Positions 18,020 to 26,551 of a stretch of 64,000 bases of DNA are shown one piece after another. The DNA is taken from contig NZ_JBEQCT010000010.1 of assembly GCF_046054155.1 (NCBI RefSeq), positions 30,681 through 94,680 of the forward strand, given 5' to 3'. The position numbers were made by a program, and so were the translations under genes. Source of the DNA: Celerinatantimonas yamalensis. Lineage in GTDB: Bacteria > Pseudomonadota > Gammaproteobacteria > Enterobacterales > Celerinatantimonadaceae. The notes under the pieces are model-generated. The model saw only the letters and a list, made by a program, of their open reading frames with translations. It was not told the DNA's origin and did not search any database. Each line of letters begins with the position of its first letter. The first letter of the stretch is position 1.

Positions 18020-19363
18020 ATGTCATCAGTTCAGCAATCTGTAGCAAAAGAGCTCAAGCAGTTAAAGCAGGCCGTCGCATTTGCCCTTGATGAGGCAAAG
18101 CGCCGTGGCGCCAGTGATGCAGAAGTGTCTATTTCAAAGCAAACTGGTATTTCGGTTTCAACCCGCCAATGTGAGGTCGAAACATTAGAATTTAATCGTG
18201 ATGGTGCACTCGGTATTGCTGTCTATAAAGGTCAGCAAAAGGGGAATGCTTCCACCTCTGATTTATCCAAAGAAGCTATTTGTCGAACCGTTCAGGCCGC
18301 CGTCGATATCAGTGAGGTGACATCTGCTGATCCGGCTACTGGGCTTGCACCTAAAGAGATGATGGCGACTCAAATTCCTGATCTAGATCTGTTTTATCCG
18401 ACTGAGCTGGATGCTGATCGTTTCATTGAAATGGCCAGCGCATGTGAGCGTCATGCGCTTACTCATCAAGGCATTCGTGCGAGTGATGGTGCAAGCGTGA
18501 ATAGTCATTACGGGGTACGAGTTTATGGTAATACCCATGGATTTGTCGAAGGCTTTCCAACGAGTCGACATAGTTTAAGTTGTGTGTTGATCGCTGGTGA
18601 AAGTCAGCATATGCAACGTGATTATGCGTATAGCGTTGCGGTTGATTTTGCGGATCTGCGTGATGTTCAGGCGATTGCCGATGAAGCGGCGCATAAAACA
18701 CTGGCTCGCTTAAACAGCCGGAAAATAAATACCTGCCATGTGCCTGTTATTTTTGATAAAGATGTCGCGGGTGGCTTGTTGGGGCATTTTGCGATGGCGA
18801 TTAGTGGTGGCAATTTATACCGGCGCTCATCTTTTTTGCTAGATACACTCGGCGATGATCTATTTCCTAAATGGTTCTCTATCCATGAAGATCCATGGGT
18901 TAAAAAAGGCTTGGGAAGTAGCCCGTTTGATAATGAAGGGGTGCAAACGCGTGCGCGCGATATTATTCATCAAGGACAGTTACAGACGTATCTATTAACC
19001 AGTTATGCTGCGCGTAAAATGGCCTTGCAACCAACGGGTCATGCGGGTGGTATTCATAACTGGCTTGTTTCTGATAGTGCACTGACGCAGCGTGACTTGC
19101 TCAAACAGATGGGAACTGGGTTACTGGTGACTGAACTAATGGGGCAGGGCGTTAATATTGTGACGGGTGATTATTCGCGAGGCGCAGCTGGCTTTTGGGT
19201 TGAAAATGGTGAAATTGCCTATCCTGTGCATGAGATCACCATCGCCGGTCAGCTCAAAGATATCTATCAAAATATTGTCGCTATTGGCAATGATCGTGAT
19301 GCTAATCATGCAATTAGTGTAGGGTCCATTTTGGTTGATTCAATGAAAATTGCTGGCAGTTAA
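18020..19363 (+). CDS. pmbA: Metalloprotease partner subunit PmbA (TldE)
   Basis: This 447-residue homologue of TldD lacks the HExxxH motif, as expected for the non-catalytic partner of the TldD/E heterodimer. Characteristic segments are SKQTGISVSTRQCEVETLEFN, NSHYGVRVYGNTHGFVEG, TGHAGGIHNW, and GTGLLVTELMGQGVN with GDYSRGAAGFWVENG. The frame is open from a TTG at 17978, but the ATG at 18020 with AAAAGG eight bases upstream gives the family-like N-terminus. It is probably monocistronic and convergent with mgtE, with a hairpin between. Confidence 0.95.
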   Translation: MSSVQQSVAKELKQLKQAVAFALDEAKRRGASDAEVSISKQTGISVSTRQCEVETLEFNRDGALGIAVYKGQQKGNASTSDLSKEAICRTVQAAVDISEVTSADPATGLAPKEMMATQIPDLDLFYPTELDADRFIEMASACERHALTHQGIRASDGASVNSHYGVRVYGNTHGFVEGFPTSRHSLSCVLIAGESQHMQRDYAYSVAVDFADLRDVQAIADEAAHKTLARLNSRKINTCHVPVIFDKDVAGGLLGHFAMAISGGNLYRRSSFLLDTLGDDLFPKWFSIHEDPWVKKGLGSSPFDNEGVQTRARDIIHQGQLQTYLLTSYAARKMALQPTGHAGGIHNWLVSDSALTQRDLLKQMGTGLLVTELMGQGVNIVTGDYSRGAAGFWVENGEIAYPVHEITIAGQLKDIYQNIVAIGNDRDANHAISVGSILVDSMKIAGS

Positions 19364-19371
19364 CATGATAA

Positions 19372-19404
19372 GACGGTGAAACGAGCATTGCTGGTTTCAC
19401 CGTC
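19372..19404. terminator. Hairpin between convergent pmbA and mgtE
   Basis: Perfect 11-bp inverted repeat (GACGGTGAAAC at 19372-19382 and GTTTCACCGTC at 19394-19404) with an 11-base loop, immediately after pmbA and 8 bases before the mgtE stop. There is only a weak T-rich stretch after it on the plus strand. Confidence 0.6.
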
Positions 19405-19412
19405 AATTGATT

Positions 19413-20792
19413 TTAAATGGCAATATGATGGTTGAGTAATAGTGTCGCAATTCCTAAAAATGAGAAAATTCCGACTGAGTCGGTGACCGTTGTCAGCACC
19501 ATGCCTCCGGCTAAAGCCGGATCAATTTTCATTTTTTGCATAAAAAGAGGAATAGATACCCCAGCAAGGCCTGCCATAAACATATCCGCGAACATCGCTG
19601 CTGCACTGATTAAGCCTAACTGAATACTATCTTTCCAGATATAGACGACCCCAGCGATGGTCACCGCCCAAATCAAGCCATTTAGGCCACCGATAGCGAC
19701 TTCTTTAAAGATTAACCAACGCATATTACTCGCGCCAATATGACCGACAGCTAGCCCCCGGATCACAACAGCTAATGTTTGTGTACCCGCGATCCCTCCT
19801 TGACTTGGGACAATGGTCATCAATACCGCAAGCGTTGCCATTTGGGCTAAGGTGTTCTCAAATAAATTGCTAATTGAGGCGGCAAATAGTGCGGTTAATA
19901 GATTGATGCCAAGCCATAGGGTTCGTCCTTTGGTGCTTTGCCAAATCGGGGCGAAAGTATCTTCGTCATCATCGACCCCGGCCATCCCCATCATCGAGTG
20001 CTCGGTGTTTTCACGAATAATATCGACCACATCATCAATGGTTATTCGACCGACTAACTCACCTTGTAGATCCACAACAGGCGCAGAGATCCAGTCGTGG
20101 CGTTCAAACAATTGCGCAACGCTATTTTCACTCATCGAAACAGGGATAATTCGTTCAGGGCGTTTGCCCATAATGGATTCGACATTTTCGCTTGGATCGA
20201 CGGTCAATAATCTTGCCAGCGGAACATCGCCGAGATATTTGTTTTCTTTATCGACGACGAACAGCGCATCGGTCGCCTCAGGAAGCTCGCCGCGCAGGCG
20301 CAGATAACGAAGTACAACATCAATGGATACATCTGGACGAAGAGCGATCGTATCGTTGTTCATCAAGCTGCCAGCGGTATCCTCAGGATAGGCCAATGCT
20401 ATTTCGACACGATGACGCTCATCGCTATCCATCTGCTCGAGCACTTGCTGATAAACATCGTCTGGCAGGCTACGTAACACATAGGTTAGATCATCAATAT
20501 CCATCCCTTCGGTGGCAGCAGCCAGGTTTTCCGGGTCCATCATTTTCAGAATGCTTTCCATTGCATCTTCGTTGAGTTCTTCTAAAATCTCCCCTTGCTG
20601 TTCAGGATCGGTTAACTGCCATAGTATTTTTCGTTCTGTAATAGGGGTCGATTGTAGTAAAAGCGCAACGTCACAAGCCGGCATTTGCTGGAGCATTCGT
20701 CTAACATGGACGAACATCCCATCATTGAGGGCGCGATTAAGTTCGAGGATCCGTAGATGTTGACTATGATGATGCTGTTCCAGCTCTGGCAT
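19413..20792 (-). CDS. mgtE: Magnesium transporter MgtE
   Basis: This 459-residue protein has the MgtE layout. A cytoplasmic superhelical N domain (about 20-130) is followed by two CBS domains (about 135-260, with AYPEDTAGSLMN and IDDVVDIIRENTEH) and five transmembrane helices (about 290-455) containing VPSQGGIAGTQTLAVVIRGLA, the signature around the pore. MgtE is a homodimeric Mg2+ channel gated by cytoplasmic Mg2+ through the N and CBS domains. A GAGG site precedes the ATG. It lies downstream of ptsO on the same strand, 79 bases apart, at the end of the rpoN operon, an arrangement also found in Vibrio. Confidence 0.95.
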   Translation of the reverse strand: MPELEQHHHSQHLRILELNRALNDGMFVHVRRMLQQMPACDVALLLQSTPITERKILWQLTDPEQQGEILEELNEDAMESILKMMDPENLAAATEGMDIDDLTYVLRSLPDDVYQQVLEQMDSDERHRVEIALAYPEDTAGSLMNNDTIALRPDVSIDVVLRYLRLRGELPEATDALFVVDKENKYLGDVPLARLLTVDPSENVESIMGKRPERIIPVSMSENSVAQLFERHDWISAPVVDLQGELVGRITIDDVVDIIRENTEHSMMGMAGVDDDEDTFAPIWQSTKGRTLWLGINLLTALFAASISNLFENTLAQMATLAVLMTIVPSQGGIAGTQTLAVVIRGLAVGHIGASNMRWLIFKEVAIGGLNGLIWAVTIAGVVYIWKDSIQLGLISAAAMFADMFMAGLAGVSIPLFMQKMKIDPALAGGMVLTTVTDSVGIFSFLGIATLLLNHHIAI

Positions 20793-20871
20793 AAAGGTGC
20801 CCTCAAATATGATTTACATGATCGATGTAAACCGAATCAGATTTTATAACATCACTGATGATGCGAAAGCA

Positions 20872-21144
20872 TTATTCTTGCTCTTCAAAACGCGCTTCAA
20901 TCAACGCTCTAACTGCCGTCAATGCATCTTGTGCATCGTGACCGTCACATTCAACTACAATTTGCTGGCCTTGGGCTCGTTCTAATAGGAGTAACCCAAG
21001 GACGCTTGCCGCCGACGCTTGTTTATCTTCGGTAATCAGCATGACTTCAGCATCAAACATAGCCGCTAATTCCACTAACTTGATGGCGGCACGCGCATGC
21101 AGACCTAATTTATTGGTAATCGTTAATTGTTGTCTAATTTTCAT
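20872..21144 (-). CDS. ptsO: Nitrogen PTS phosphocarrier protein NPr
   Basis: This 90-residue HPr-like protein has the phosphorylatable histidine at position 16 (NKLGLHARAAIKLVEL) and the SAASVLGLLLLERAQGQQI segment where HPr carries its Ser site. NPr relays phosphate from enzyme I-Ntr (PtsP, not in the window) to PtsN. Its start overlaps the end of rapZ by 11 bases, so the two are translationally coupled. Confidence 0.95.
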   Translation of the reverse strand: MKIRQQLTITNKLGLHARAAIKLVELAAMFDAEVMLITEDKQASAASVLGLLLLERAQGQQIVVECDGHDAQDALTAVRALIEARFEEQE

Positions 21145-22000
21145 CGGCAGCCGCTTCTACCTTTGGTAAGTTTAGGTGATGTGTTTGGACATGGTATTGG
21201 TTCGAAAAGAAATCACTGAGCTGCTCGGTGACATATACCGACCGGTGCTTCCCGCCAGTACAACCGACAGCAACCGTTACATAGGCTCTGTTATTGCGTT
21301 CAAGATGAGGCAGCCAACTACTAAGCAAGCTCTCTAATTGCCAGATTAGTTCACGAACTTCAGGCTGCTGACCAAAAAAGTGCTGCACGGGAGCATCTAA
21401 GCCAGTGTACGGACGTAGTTCATCATGCCAGTGAGGATTGGGTAAAAATCGCACATCAAAAACGTAATCGGCATCAGGGGGGAGACCATTTTTAAAACCA
21501 AATGACTCAAATACTAAGGCAAGTTGTTGGTTTGGTTTGCCCATGACTCGCTCATTGAGCAACTCTCGAAGTTGATGAATAGACAGTTGACTCGTATTAA
21601 TCCGTAAGTCAGCATGACAAGACAAAGGTTCGAGTAGCATACTCTCAGCACTGATTGCTTCAGCGAGTGAGTAATGTTGTTTATTCAGCGGATGAATTCG
21701 CCGAGTTTCACTATAACGGCGGATTAACGTAGCATCATCTGCATCGACAAATAAGCTGGTGAGCTTCACCTGCTCACGAAATTTGGCGATAATCGCTTGG
21801 AGTTGCTTGGGATCGCTTGGTAAATTACGCACATCAATGCTGACGGCGGCATTGAGATAGTGACCGGCTAATGTAGCCGGGAGTAGCGGTAAAAGCCCTA
21901 AAGGAAGATTATCGACACAGTAAAATCCTAGATCTTCGAGCACCCTTAAGGCGACCGTTTTCCCCGAACCTGATCGACCACTTACAATAAAAAAGTCCAT
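21134..22000 (-). CDS. rapZ: RNase adapter protein RapZ
   Basis: This 288-residue protein has an N-terminal Walker A (SGRSGSGKT, residues 7-15) with LEDLGFYCVDNLPLGLL, and a C-terminal half with FGFKNGLPPDADYVFDVRFLPNPHW and VAVGCTGGKHRSVYV. In enterics RapZ binds the sRNA GlmZ and delivers it to RNase E, tuning GlmS synthesis in response to glucosamine-6-phosphate. It lies between ptsN and ptsO as usual, 8 bases after ptsN. Whether a GlmY/GlmZ circuit exists in this organism cannot be told from the window. Confidence 0.96.
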   Translation of the reverse strand: MDFFIVSGRSGSGKTVALRVLEDLGFYCVDNLPLGLLPLLPATLAGHYLNAAVSIDVRNLPSDPKQLQAIIAKFREQVKLTSLFVDADDATLIRRYSETRRIHPLNKQHYSLAEAISAESMLLEPLSCHADLRINTSQLSIHQLRELLNERVMGKPNQQLALVFESFGFKNGLPPDADYVFDVRFLPNPHWHDELRPYTGLDAPVQHFFGQQPEVRELIWQLESLLSSWLPHLERNNRAYVTVAVGCTGGKHRSVYVTEQLSDFFSNQYHVQTHHLNLPKVEAAADEN

Positions 22001-22008
22001 ATTGTTCC

Positions 22009-22452
22009 TCAGGTGGTGATGATTTGATATATATCATCATCACTGTCTGCTTGGCGTAAGCTTTTACATATCTGTTTATTGTGAAGCTTTTCCGCGACAG
22101 CTGCGAGGATTTTCAAATATTGTTTGTTCTCATCTCCTGGCACCAATAGCGCAAAAATTAGGTCAACAGGTTGCTTGTCGATAGAGTCAAAGCTAATGGG
22201 ATGCTCACAGCGGATAAAAATCGCCGTAGGGGGGTAGCTGTCTTCAATTCGGCCATGGGGAATTGCGATACCTTGACCTATTCCTGTGCTACCGAGTTTT
22301 TCGCGGCCAAATAAACTATCAAATATCTCTTTTTCTGAGATACCAAGCTGCGTGGCGGCGAGTTCACTGATTATTTCCAGTGCGCGTTTTTTAGACTGGC
22401 AATCGCTGATACTGTGCGTGCAGTCTTTGCTTAAAACTTGAGTCAGTTGCAT
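22009..22452 (-). CDS. ptsN: Nitrogen PTS enzyme IIA (PtsN)
   Basis: This 147-residue EIIA domain of the fructose/mannitol type has its active histidine at residue 66 (GQGIAIPHGRIED). PtsN receives phosphate from NPr and regulates potassium transport and other processes by its phosphorylation state. The N-terminus MQLTQVLSKDCTHSIS and length are typical. Unusually, 227 bases with no hpf gene separate it from rpoN. Confidence 0.96.
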   Translation of the reverse strand: MQLTQVLSKDCTHSISDCQSKKRALEIISELAATQLGISEKEIFDSLFGREKLGSTGIGQGIAIPHGRIEDSYPPTAIFIRCEHPISFDSIDKQPVDLIFALLVPGDENKQYLKILAAVAEKLHNKQICKSLRQADSDDDIYQIITT

Positions 22453-22591
22453 AACGTTAATGTCTATTCACTGTTGCCTCATCGAGTGGTTGGGACTAAA
22501 AATATCAATATCTATCAATTGGATAGTTTGCTATAAGCGTGTCGCCGATTGACCACCCGTTAGGGACTCGGTTGATGGGTTGAACTGCCCG

Positions 22592-22651
22592 TTAGTTAAT
22601 GATGCTCGACTGACTTATAAATGAGCTATCGTTGTCATGATCATGGGACAT
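22592..22651 (-). CDS. Candidate 19-residue ORF with a strong ribosome-binding site
   Basis: In the rpoN-ptsN gap, GGAGG lies on the minus strand at about 22664-22660, eight bases before an ATG at 22651. The ATG opens a 19-codon frame (MSHDHDNDSSFISQSSIIN) ending in TAA at 22594-22592. The initiation signal is as strong as any in the window, yet the peptide matches nothing I recognise and is not HPF-like. It could be a remnant of the translation start of a lost hpf, a leader peptide for ptsN, or chance. Confidence 0.25.
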   Translation of the reverse strand: MSHDHDNDSSFISQSSIIN

Positions 22652-22679
22652 AGGTTCATCCTCCGTTATTGACCGGCCT

Positions 22680-24146
22680 TTATATCAGGCTCTTGCGTTG
22701 ATTGGAAGGTGGGATCGCCAGTGATTCACGATATTTCGCAATCGTTCGCCGTGCGACCTGGATTCCTTGGTCTGCTAAGATGTCTGCAATTTTACTGTCA
22801 CTTAGCGGTTTAGCTGGATTTTCAGCCGCCACTAATTTTTTGATTAACGCACGGATCGCGGTTGATGAGCATTCGCCGCCCCCTTCTGTACTTACATGGC
22901 TAGAGAAGAAATATTTTAACTCATAGATGCCTCGTGGCGTGTGCATATATTTCTGCGTTGTAACGCGTGAAATTGTTGATTCATGCATTTCAACAGCTTC
23001 GGCGACATCATTGAGCACCATCGGTTTCATCGCTTCATCGCCATATTCAAAGAACGCTTGTTGATGACTAACAATACATTTTGCTACTTTTAATAGCGTT
23101 TCATTGCGACTTTCCAAACTTTTAATAAACCATTTCGCCTCTTGTAAATGAGTGCGAATAAACTGGCCATCGCCGCTGTTACGCGAATTGCGACTTAATG
23201 CAGCGTATTGAGCATTCACTCGTAATTTGGGCACTGCATCAGGATTGAGCTCAACTTGCCAGTGGCCATTGTATTTTTTCACCGATACATCAGGAATAAC
23301 ATACTCAGCTTGGCTGGAATTGATACTACTTCCAGGTCTTGGATCTAAACTTTGAATTAAGCGCATGACATCGGCTAACTGCGCTTCTTTGAGTTTTGTT
23401 TTGCGCGATAGGGTTCGATAATCACGATTGCCAAGCAAATCAATGTGTTCCCCTACGAGAAGCTTGGCTTCCTCTAACCAAGGGGTATCTTTGGCAAATT
23501 GAGCCAATTGCAGTAGTAAGCATTCTTGTAAAGAGCGTGAAGCCACACCGAGTGGATCAAAATGCTGGATGCGTTTAATCACCGCCTCAATTTCATCTAA
23601 TCCGATGGTTTGTTCATCGCCATTTAAGCCCTCTAGCAGTTGTTCACAACTGGAGGTGAGATAGCCGGATTCATCGACAGCATCGATAATAGCGAGTGCA
23701 ATGGCTTGATCTGTTTCGCTAAATGGTGTGAGTCGCATCTGCCATAATAGGTGATCTTGCAATGATTCACTGGTTTCACCTTGATAGACATGCTCGTTAT
23801 CATCAGGGATCGGAGCTGCTGGTGCCGATGATGCGCTATAGATTTCATCCCACGTTGAATCAACCGGAAGATCATCACTCACCGTCTCATTGGTGACTGA
23901 TTCAGAGGTCTCTATTTGGCTGCTATCAGTCGTTTCCGTGGCGGCTTCATTGTTATCGTCATGTTGCGTGTCATTGTCATGTTCTAAGTCGTTTTCATCA
24001 GATTCTAAGAGTGGGTTGGCATCGAGTGCCTCTTGGATCTCTTGTTGAAGATCCAACGTCGACAGTTGCAACAATCTAATCGCTTGTTGTAACTGCGGTG
24101 TCATGGTCAGTTGCTGACCCAAACGTAACTGCAAAGCGGCTTTCAT
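22680..24146 (-). CDS. rpoN: RNA polymerase sigma-54 factor RpoN
   Basis: This 488-residue protein has the three sigma-54 regions. The Gln/Leu-rich activator-interaction region is at residues 1-50 (LRLGQQLTMTPQLQQAIRLL), followed by a strongly acidic region II at about 50-115. The core-binding and DNA-binding part ends with a helix-turn-helix and the RpoN box ARRTIAKYRE near residue 470, where the usual Val is Ile. Sigma-54 directs transcription from -24/-12 promoters with AAA+ activators. It follows lptB by 60 bases, the standard location. Confidence 0.97.
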   Translation of the reverse strand: MKAALQLRLGQQLTMTPQLQQAIRLLQLSTLDLQQEIQEALDANPLLESDENDLEHDNDTQHDDNNEAATETTDSSQIETSESVTNETVSDDLPVDSTWDEIYSASSAPAAPIPDDNEHVYQGETSESLQDHLLWQMRLTPFSETDQAIALAIIDAVDESGYLTSSCEQLLEGLNGDEQTIGLDEIEAVIKRIQHFDPLGVASRSLQECLLLQLAQFAKDTPWLEEAKLLVGEHIDLLGNRDYRTLSRKTKLKEAQLADVMRLIQSLDPRPGSSINSSQAEYVIPDVSVKKYNGHWQVELNPDAVPKLRVNAQYAALSRNSRNSGDGQFIRTHLQEAKWFIKSLESRNETLLKVAKCIVSHQQAFFEYGDEAMKPMVLNDVAEAVEMHESTISRVTTQKYMHTPRGIYELKYFFSSHVSTEGGGECSSTAIRALIKKLVAAENPAKPLSDSKIADILADQGIQVARRTIAKYRESLAIPPSNQRKSLI

Positions 24147-24206
24147 GAACGAATCTGATCCCTTCTAAATTTCAGCCGTAAGGCATAATAAATACTGATA
24201 AAAAGA

Positions 24207-24932
24207 CTATAGCTTGAATTCTTCGCCGAGATAGACTCGCTTTACATGCTCATTAGCTAAAACGTGCTCAGGCGAGCCTGAGGCAATCAGTTCACCTTGA
24301 CTAACAATATAAGCATATTCACAAACATCGAGCGTTTCTCGCACGTTGTGATCAGTAATAAGAACCCCAAGTCCGCGGTCGCGTAGGTGTTCAATAATTT
24401 TTTTAATATCAATCACCGAAATCGGATCAACCCCTGCAAATGGTTCATCCAATAAAATAAATTTGGGAGCTGCGGCTAGTGCTCGAGCGATCTCTGCACG
24501 TCGACGCTCGCCACCTGAGAGGCTCTGTCCTAAGCTTTTCCGAATATGGCCGATGTGAAATTCATCCAGCAGTTCATCGAGAACTAATCGCCGAGCACCG
24601 CGGTCGAGCTCTTTACGCGTTTCGAGCACTGCCATGATGTTATCTTCGACCGACAGCGTTCTAAAAATAGAGGCTTCTTGCGGTAGATAACCGATCCCCA
24701 TGCGCGCGCGCGAATGCATTGCCTTTAGCGTAATATCTTGGTCGTCAATACTAATATTGCCTTCATCTCGTGGCACTAGACCCACAACCATGTAGAACGT
24801 AGTTGTTTTACCCGCGCCATTTGGTCCAAGTAGACCGACAATTTGTCCAGTCTCGACCTGTAAGCTCACGTTTTTTACCACCTGGCGTTTTTTGTAACTT
24901 TTTGCCAGACTTTCCGCTTTCAGCAATGCCAT
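24207..24932 (-). CDS. lptB: LPS transport ATPase LptB
   Basis: This 241-residue ABC ATPase has Walker A GPNGAGKTT at about residues 36-44, signature LSGGERRR near 138, Walker B FILLDEPFAGVDPI near 157, and the H-loop ITDHNVRE near 194. It powers extraction of LPS from the inner membrane by LptF/G (not in the window) and passage via LptC and LptA to LptD. It starts 11 bases after lptA and belongs to the kdsD-kdsC-lptC-lptA-lptB-rpoN run. Confidence 0.97.
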   Translation of the reverse strand: MALLKAESLAKSYKKRQVVKNVSLQVETGQIVGLLGPNGAGKTTTFYMVVGLVPRDEGNISIDDQDITLKAMHSRARMGIGYLPQEASIFRTLSVEDNIMAVLETRKELDRGARRLVLDELLDEFHIGHIRKSLGQSLSGGERRRAEIARALAAAPKFILLDEPFAGVDPISVIDIKKIIEHLRDRGLGVLITDHNVRETLDVCEYAYIVSQGELIASGSPEHVLANEHVKRVYLGEEFKL

Positions 24933-24943
24933 ATAGGTTACTT

Positions 24944-25447
24944 CTACTGTTTTTTCGTCTGTTGGAGTTGCTGTGGCTCAAATATGGTCGTCACATGACC
25001 TTTTTTACCACCATCAGCCACCATTTCTTGTGTTTTGATGTTATAGCGAATGGTATCACCTTTGACCAAACTGTCTTGTTGTTGTAACTGGGCTTTTCCA
25101 GTTAGCGTTACAATTCTTGATTTCAGTTCATAACGAACATGGTTCGCATGGCCTTTCATCAGTTGACCGCTATCCATCTTTTGCTGAAATTGTGCAGGCT
25201 TGCCTTCAGCGATCATCACTTCACTGCCTTTTTCCCCCGTACCATAAACGGTGACCCGATCTGCTTCTAGTTTGATCGATCCTTGCGTGACAATGACATG
25301 ACTGAAGAATGTGACTCGATTATCTTTAATATCAACTTTTTGTTGATCGGCATTGACAACAATTTTTTGACTATAATCGGACTCTAACGCCTGACTTGAA
25401 GCGCTAAATGTCAATAATGCGAAAGCTATCCATTTAATTTTGTTCAT
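24944..25447 (-). CDS. lptA: Periplasmic LPS-bridge protein LptA
   Basis: This 167-residue protein has a Sec signal peptide (MNKIKWIAFALLTFSASSQA) and an OstA-like beta-jellyroll with repeated short strands, including VTFFSHVIVTQGSIKLEADRV and YELKSRIVTLTGKAQLQQ. It polymerises end to end to form the trans-periplasmic LPS bridge between LptC and LptD. The start overlaps the end of lptC by 14 bases. A Gln-rich tail ends the protein. Confidence 0.95.
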   Translation of the reverse strand: MNKIKWIAFALLTFSASSQALESDYSQKIVVNADQQKVDIKDNRVTFFSHVIVTQGSIKLEADRVTVYGTGEKGSEVMIAEGKPAQFQQKMDSGQLMKGHANHVRYELKSRIVTLTGKAQLQQQDSLVKGDTIRYNIKTQEMVADGGKKGHVTTIFEPQQLQQTKKQ

Positions 25448-25991
25448 TATGATATACCGCGTTAATGTCCCGATGGAGTGTTACCACCTCAGTGGCAAGA
25501 CTGCCATGCATGCCTATTCCAATTTGATCATACTGCGGACCCACAACGGTCACTTTTTGATCGGTGCTCATCGTTTGCTCAGTTAAATTTACATGAAGTA
25601 ATGATGTCAGCAAATCTTGAATGTAGCCATCGTTGCTTAGATTTTTGATCACTACATCTTTATGAAAAGTAACCAAATTTTGTTTATACGCATTCGCTGT
25701 ACGTGAAACAATCTGCCAAATAGGGCGTTGTGGACCAGGATAAATTAAAATCCGTGGGCTTTCAAAGCTACTGGTTTGGCTTTTTTCATAGTATTTCATG
25801 CTATCGGCATACACCCGATATTGTACGTTTCCTAATTTATCATAACTGACTGTATATAGCTCACTTGCTGTAAAATCAGGTGATTGTGAGCTGGTGTTAG
25901 TTTGCGAATCATCAGGATGTAGATTCAACCAGCCCCAAAGTAGTCCTGCGCCTGCTAATAAAACGATAATGACAATATTCTGTGTGCTCAT
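25434..25991 (-). CDS. lptC: LPS export protein LptC
   Basis: This 185-residue bitopic protein has a single N-terminal transmembrane helix (about 6-24) and a periplasmic jellyroll with LYTVSYDKLGNVQYRVYADSMKYY and VTFHKDVVIKNLSNDG. It takes LPS from LptB2FG and hands it to LptA. It overlaps kdsC by 4 bases at its start (ATGA) and lptA at its end, so the three are tightly coupled. Confidence 0.94.
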   Translation of the reverse strand: MSTQNIVIIVLLAGAGLLWGWLNLHPDDSQTNTSSQSPDFTASELYTVSYDKLGNVQYRVYADSMKYYEKSQTSSFESPRILIYPGPQRPIWQIVSRTANAYKQNLVTFHKDVVIKNLSNDGYIQDLLTSLLHVNLTEQTMSTDQKVTVVGPQYDQIGIGMHGSLATEVVTLHRDINAVYHNEQN

Positions 25992-26551
25992 AAGCTCGCG
26001 CCTTGCGTATAATCATCGATGCCATGTGCTTGTAGCAATAGATCACACACTTCTCGGACGGCACCAAAGCCGCCTGGAAGGTGGGTCGTATAATCAGCTG
26101 CGTGCGTGACTTTTGGATGGGCATCATGGACCGCAATTGACAATCCAACTTGTCGCATAACGTTTAAATCCACCACATCATCGCCAATATAGGCACATTG
26201 CTCCGCTGTTAATCCAGTGCGTTGCAATAGCTGAGCAAGAGCGTCCAATTTATTGTGCTGGCCTTGGTAAATATATGCAACCTCGAGCTGGTGCATTCGA
26301 TTCTCTACCAGTTGTGATTGTCGACCGGTAATAATGGCCACGCCTATCTGATGGCGAGCCAGTGCTTTAATACCAAAGCCATCGCGAGTGTGAAATGCTT
26401 TTAATTCTTCGCCGGCATTACCTAAGTAGATGCGCCCATCCGAGAAAACGCCGTCAACATCACAGATCAGAAGCTGGGTCTGTGTCGCTTTGGCAAAGAC
26501 CGTAGGGCTGATATCGCCATATAATGTGGTGATAAAAGACTCAGACATCAA
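25988..26551 (-). CDS. kdsC: 3-deoxy-D-manno-octulosonate 8-phosphate phosphatase KdsC
   Basis: This 187-residue HAD-superfamily C0-type phosphatase has the nucleophile motif CDVDGVFSDGRIYL near residue 29, followed by KAFHTRDGFGIKAL, motif II VAIITGRQS, and AYIGDDVVDLNVMRQVGLSIAV. It releases phosphate from Kdo-8-P to give Kdo for LPS inner core. It overlaps kdsD by 4 bases upstream and lptC by 4 bases downstream. Confidence 0.96.
   Translation of the reverse strand: MMSESFITTLYGDISPTVFAKATQTQLLICDVDGVFSDGRIYLGNAGEELKAFHTRDGFGIKALARHQIGVAIITGRQSQLVENRMHQLEVAYIYQGQHNKLDALAQLLQRTGLTAEQCAYIGDDVVDLNVMRQVGLSIAVHDAHPKVTHAADYTTHLPGGFGAVREVCDLLLQAHGIDDYTQGASL

Noticed and set aside
19813..20307. 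A 164-codon plus-strand ORF
   Set aside because: It is antisense to mgtE, whose domains and motifs are complete; the ORF has no recognisable protein features.
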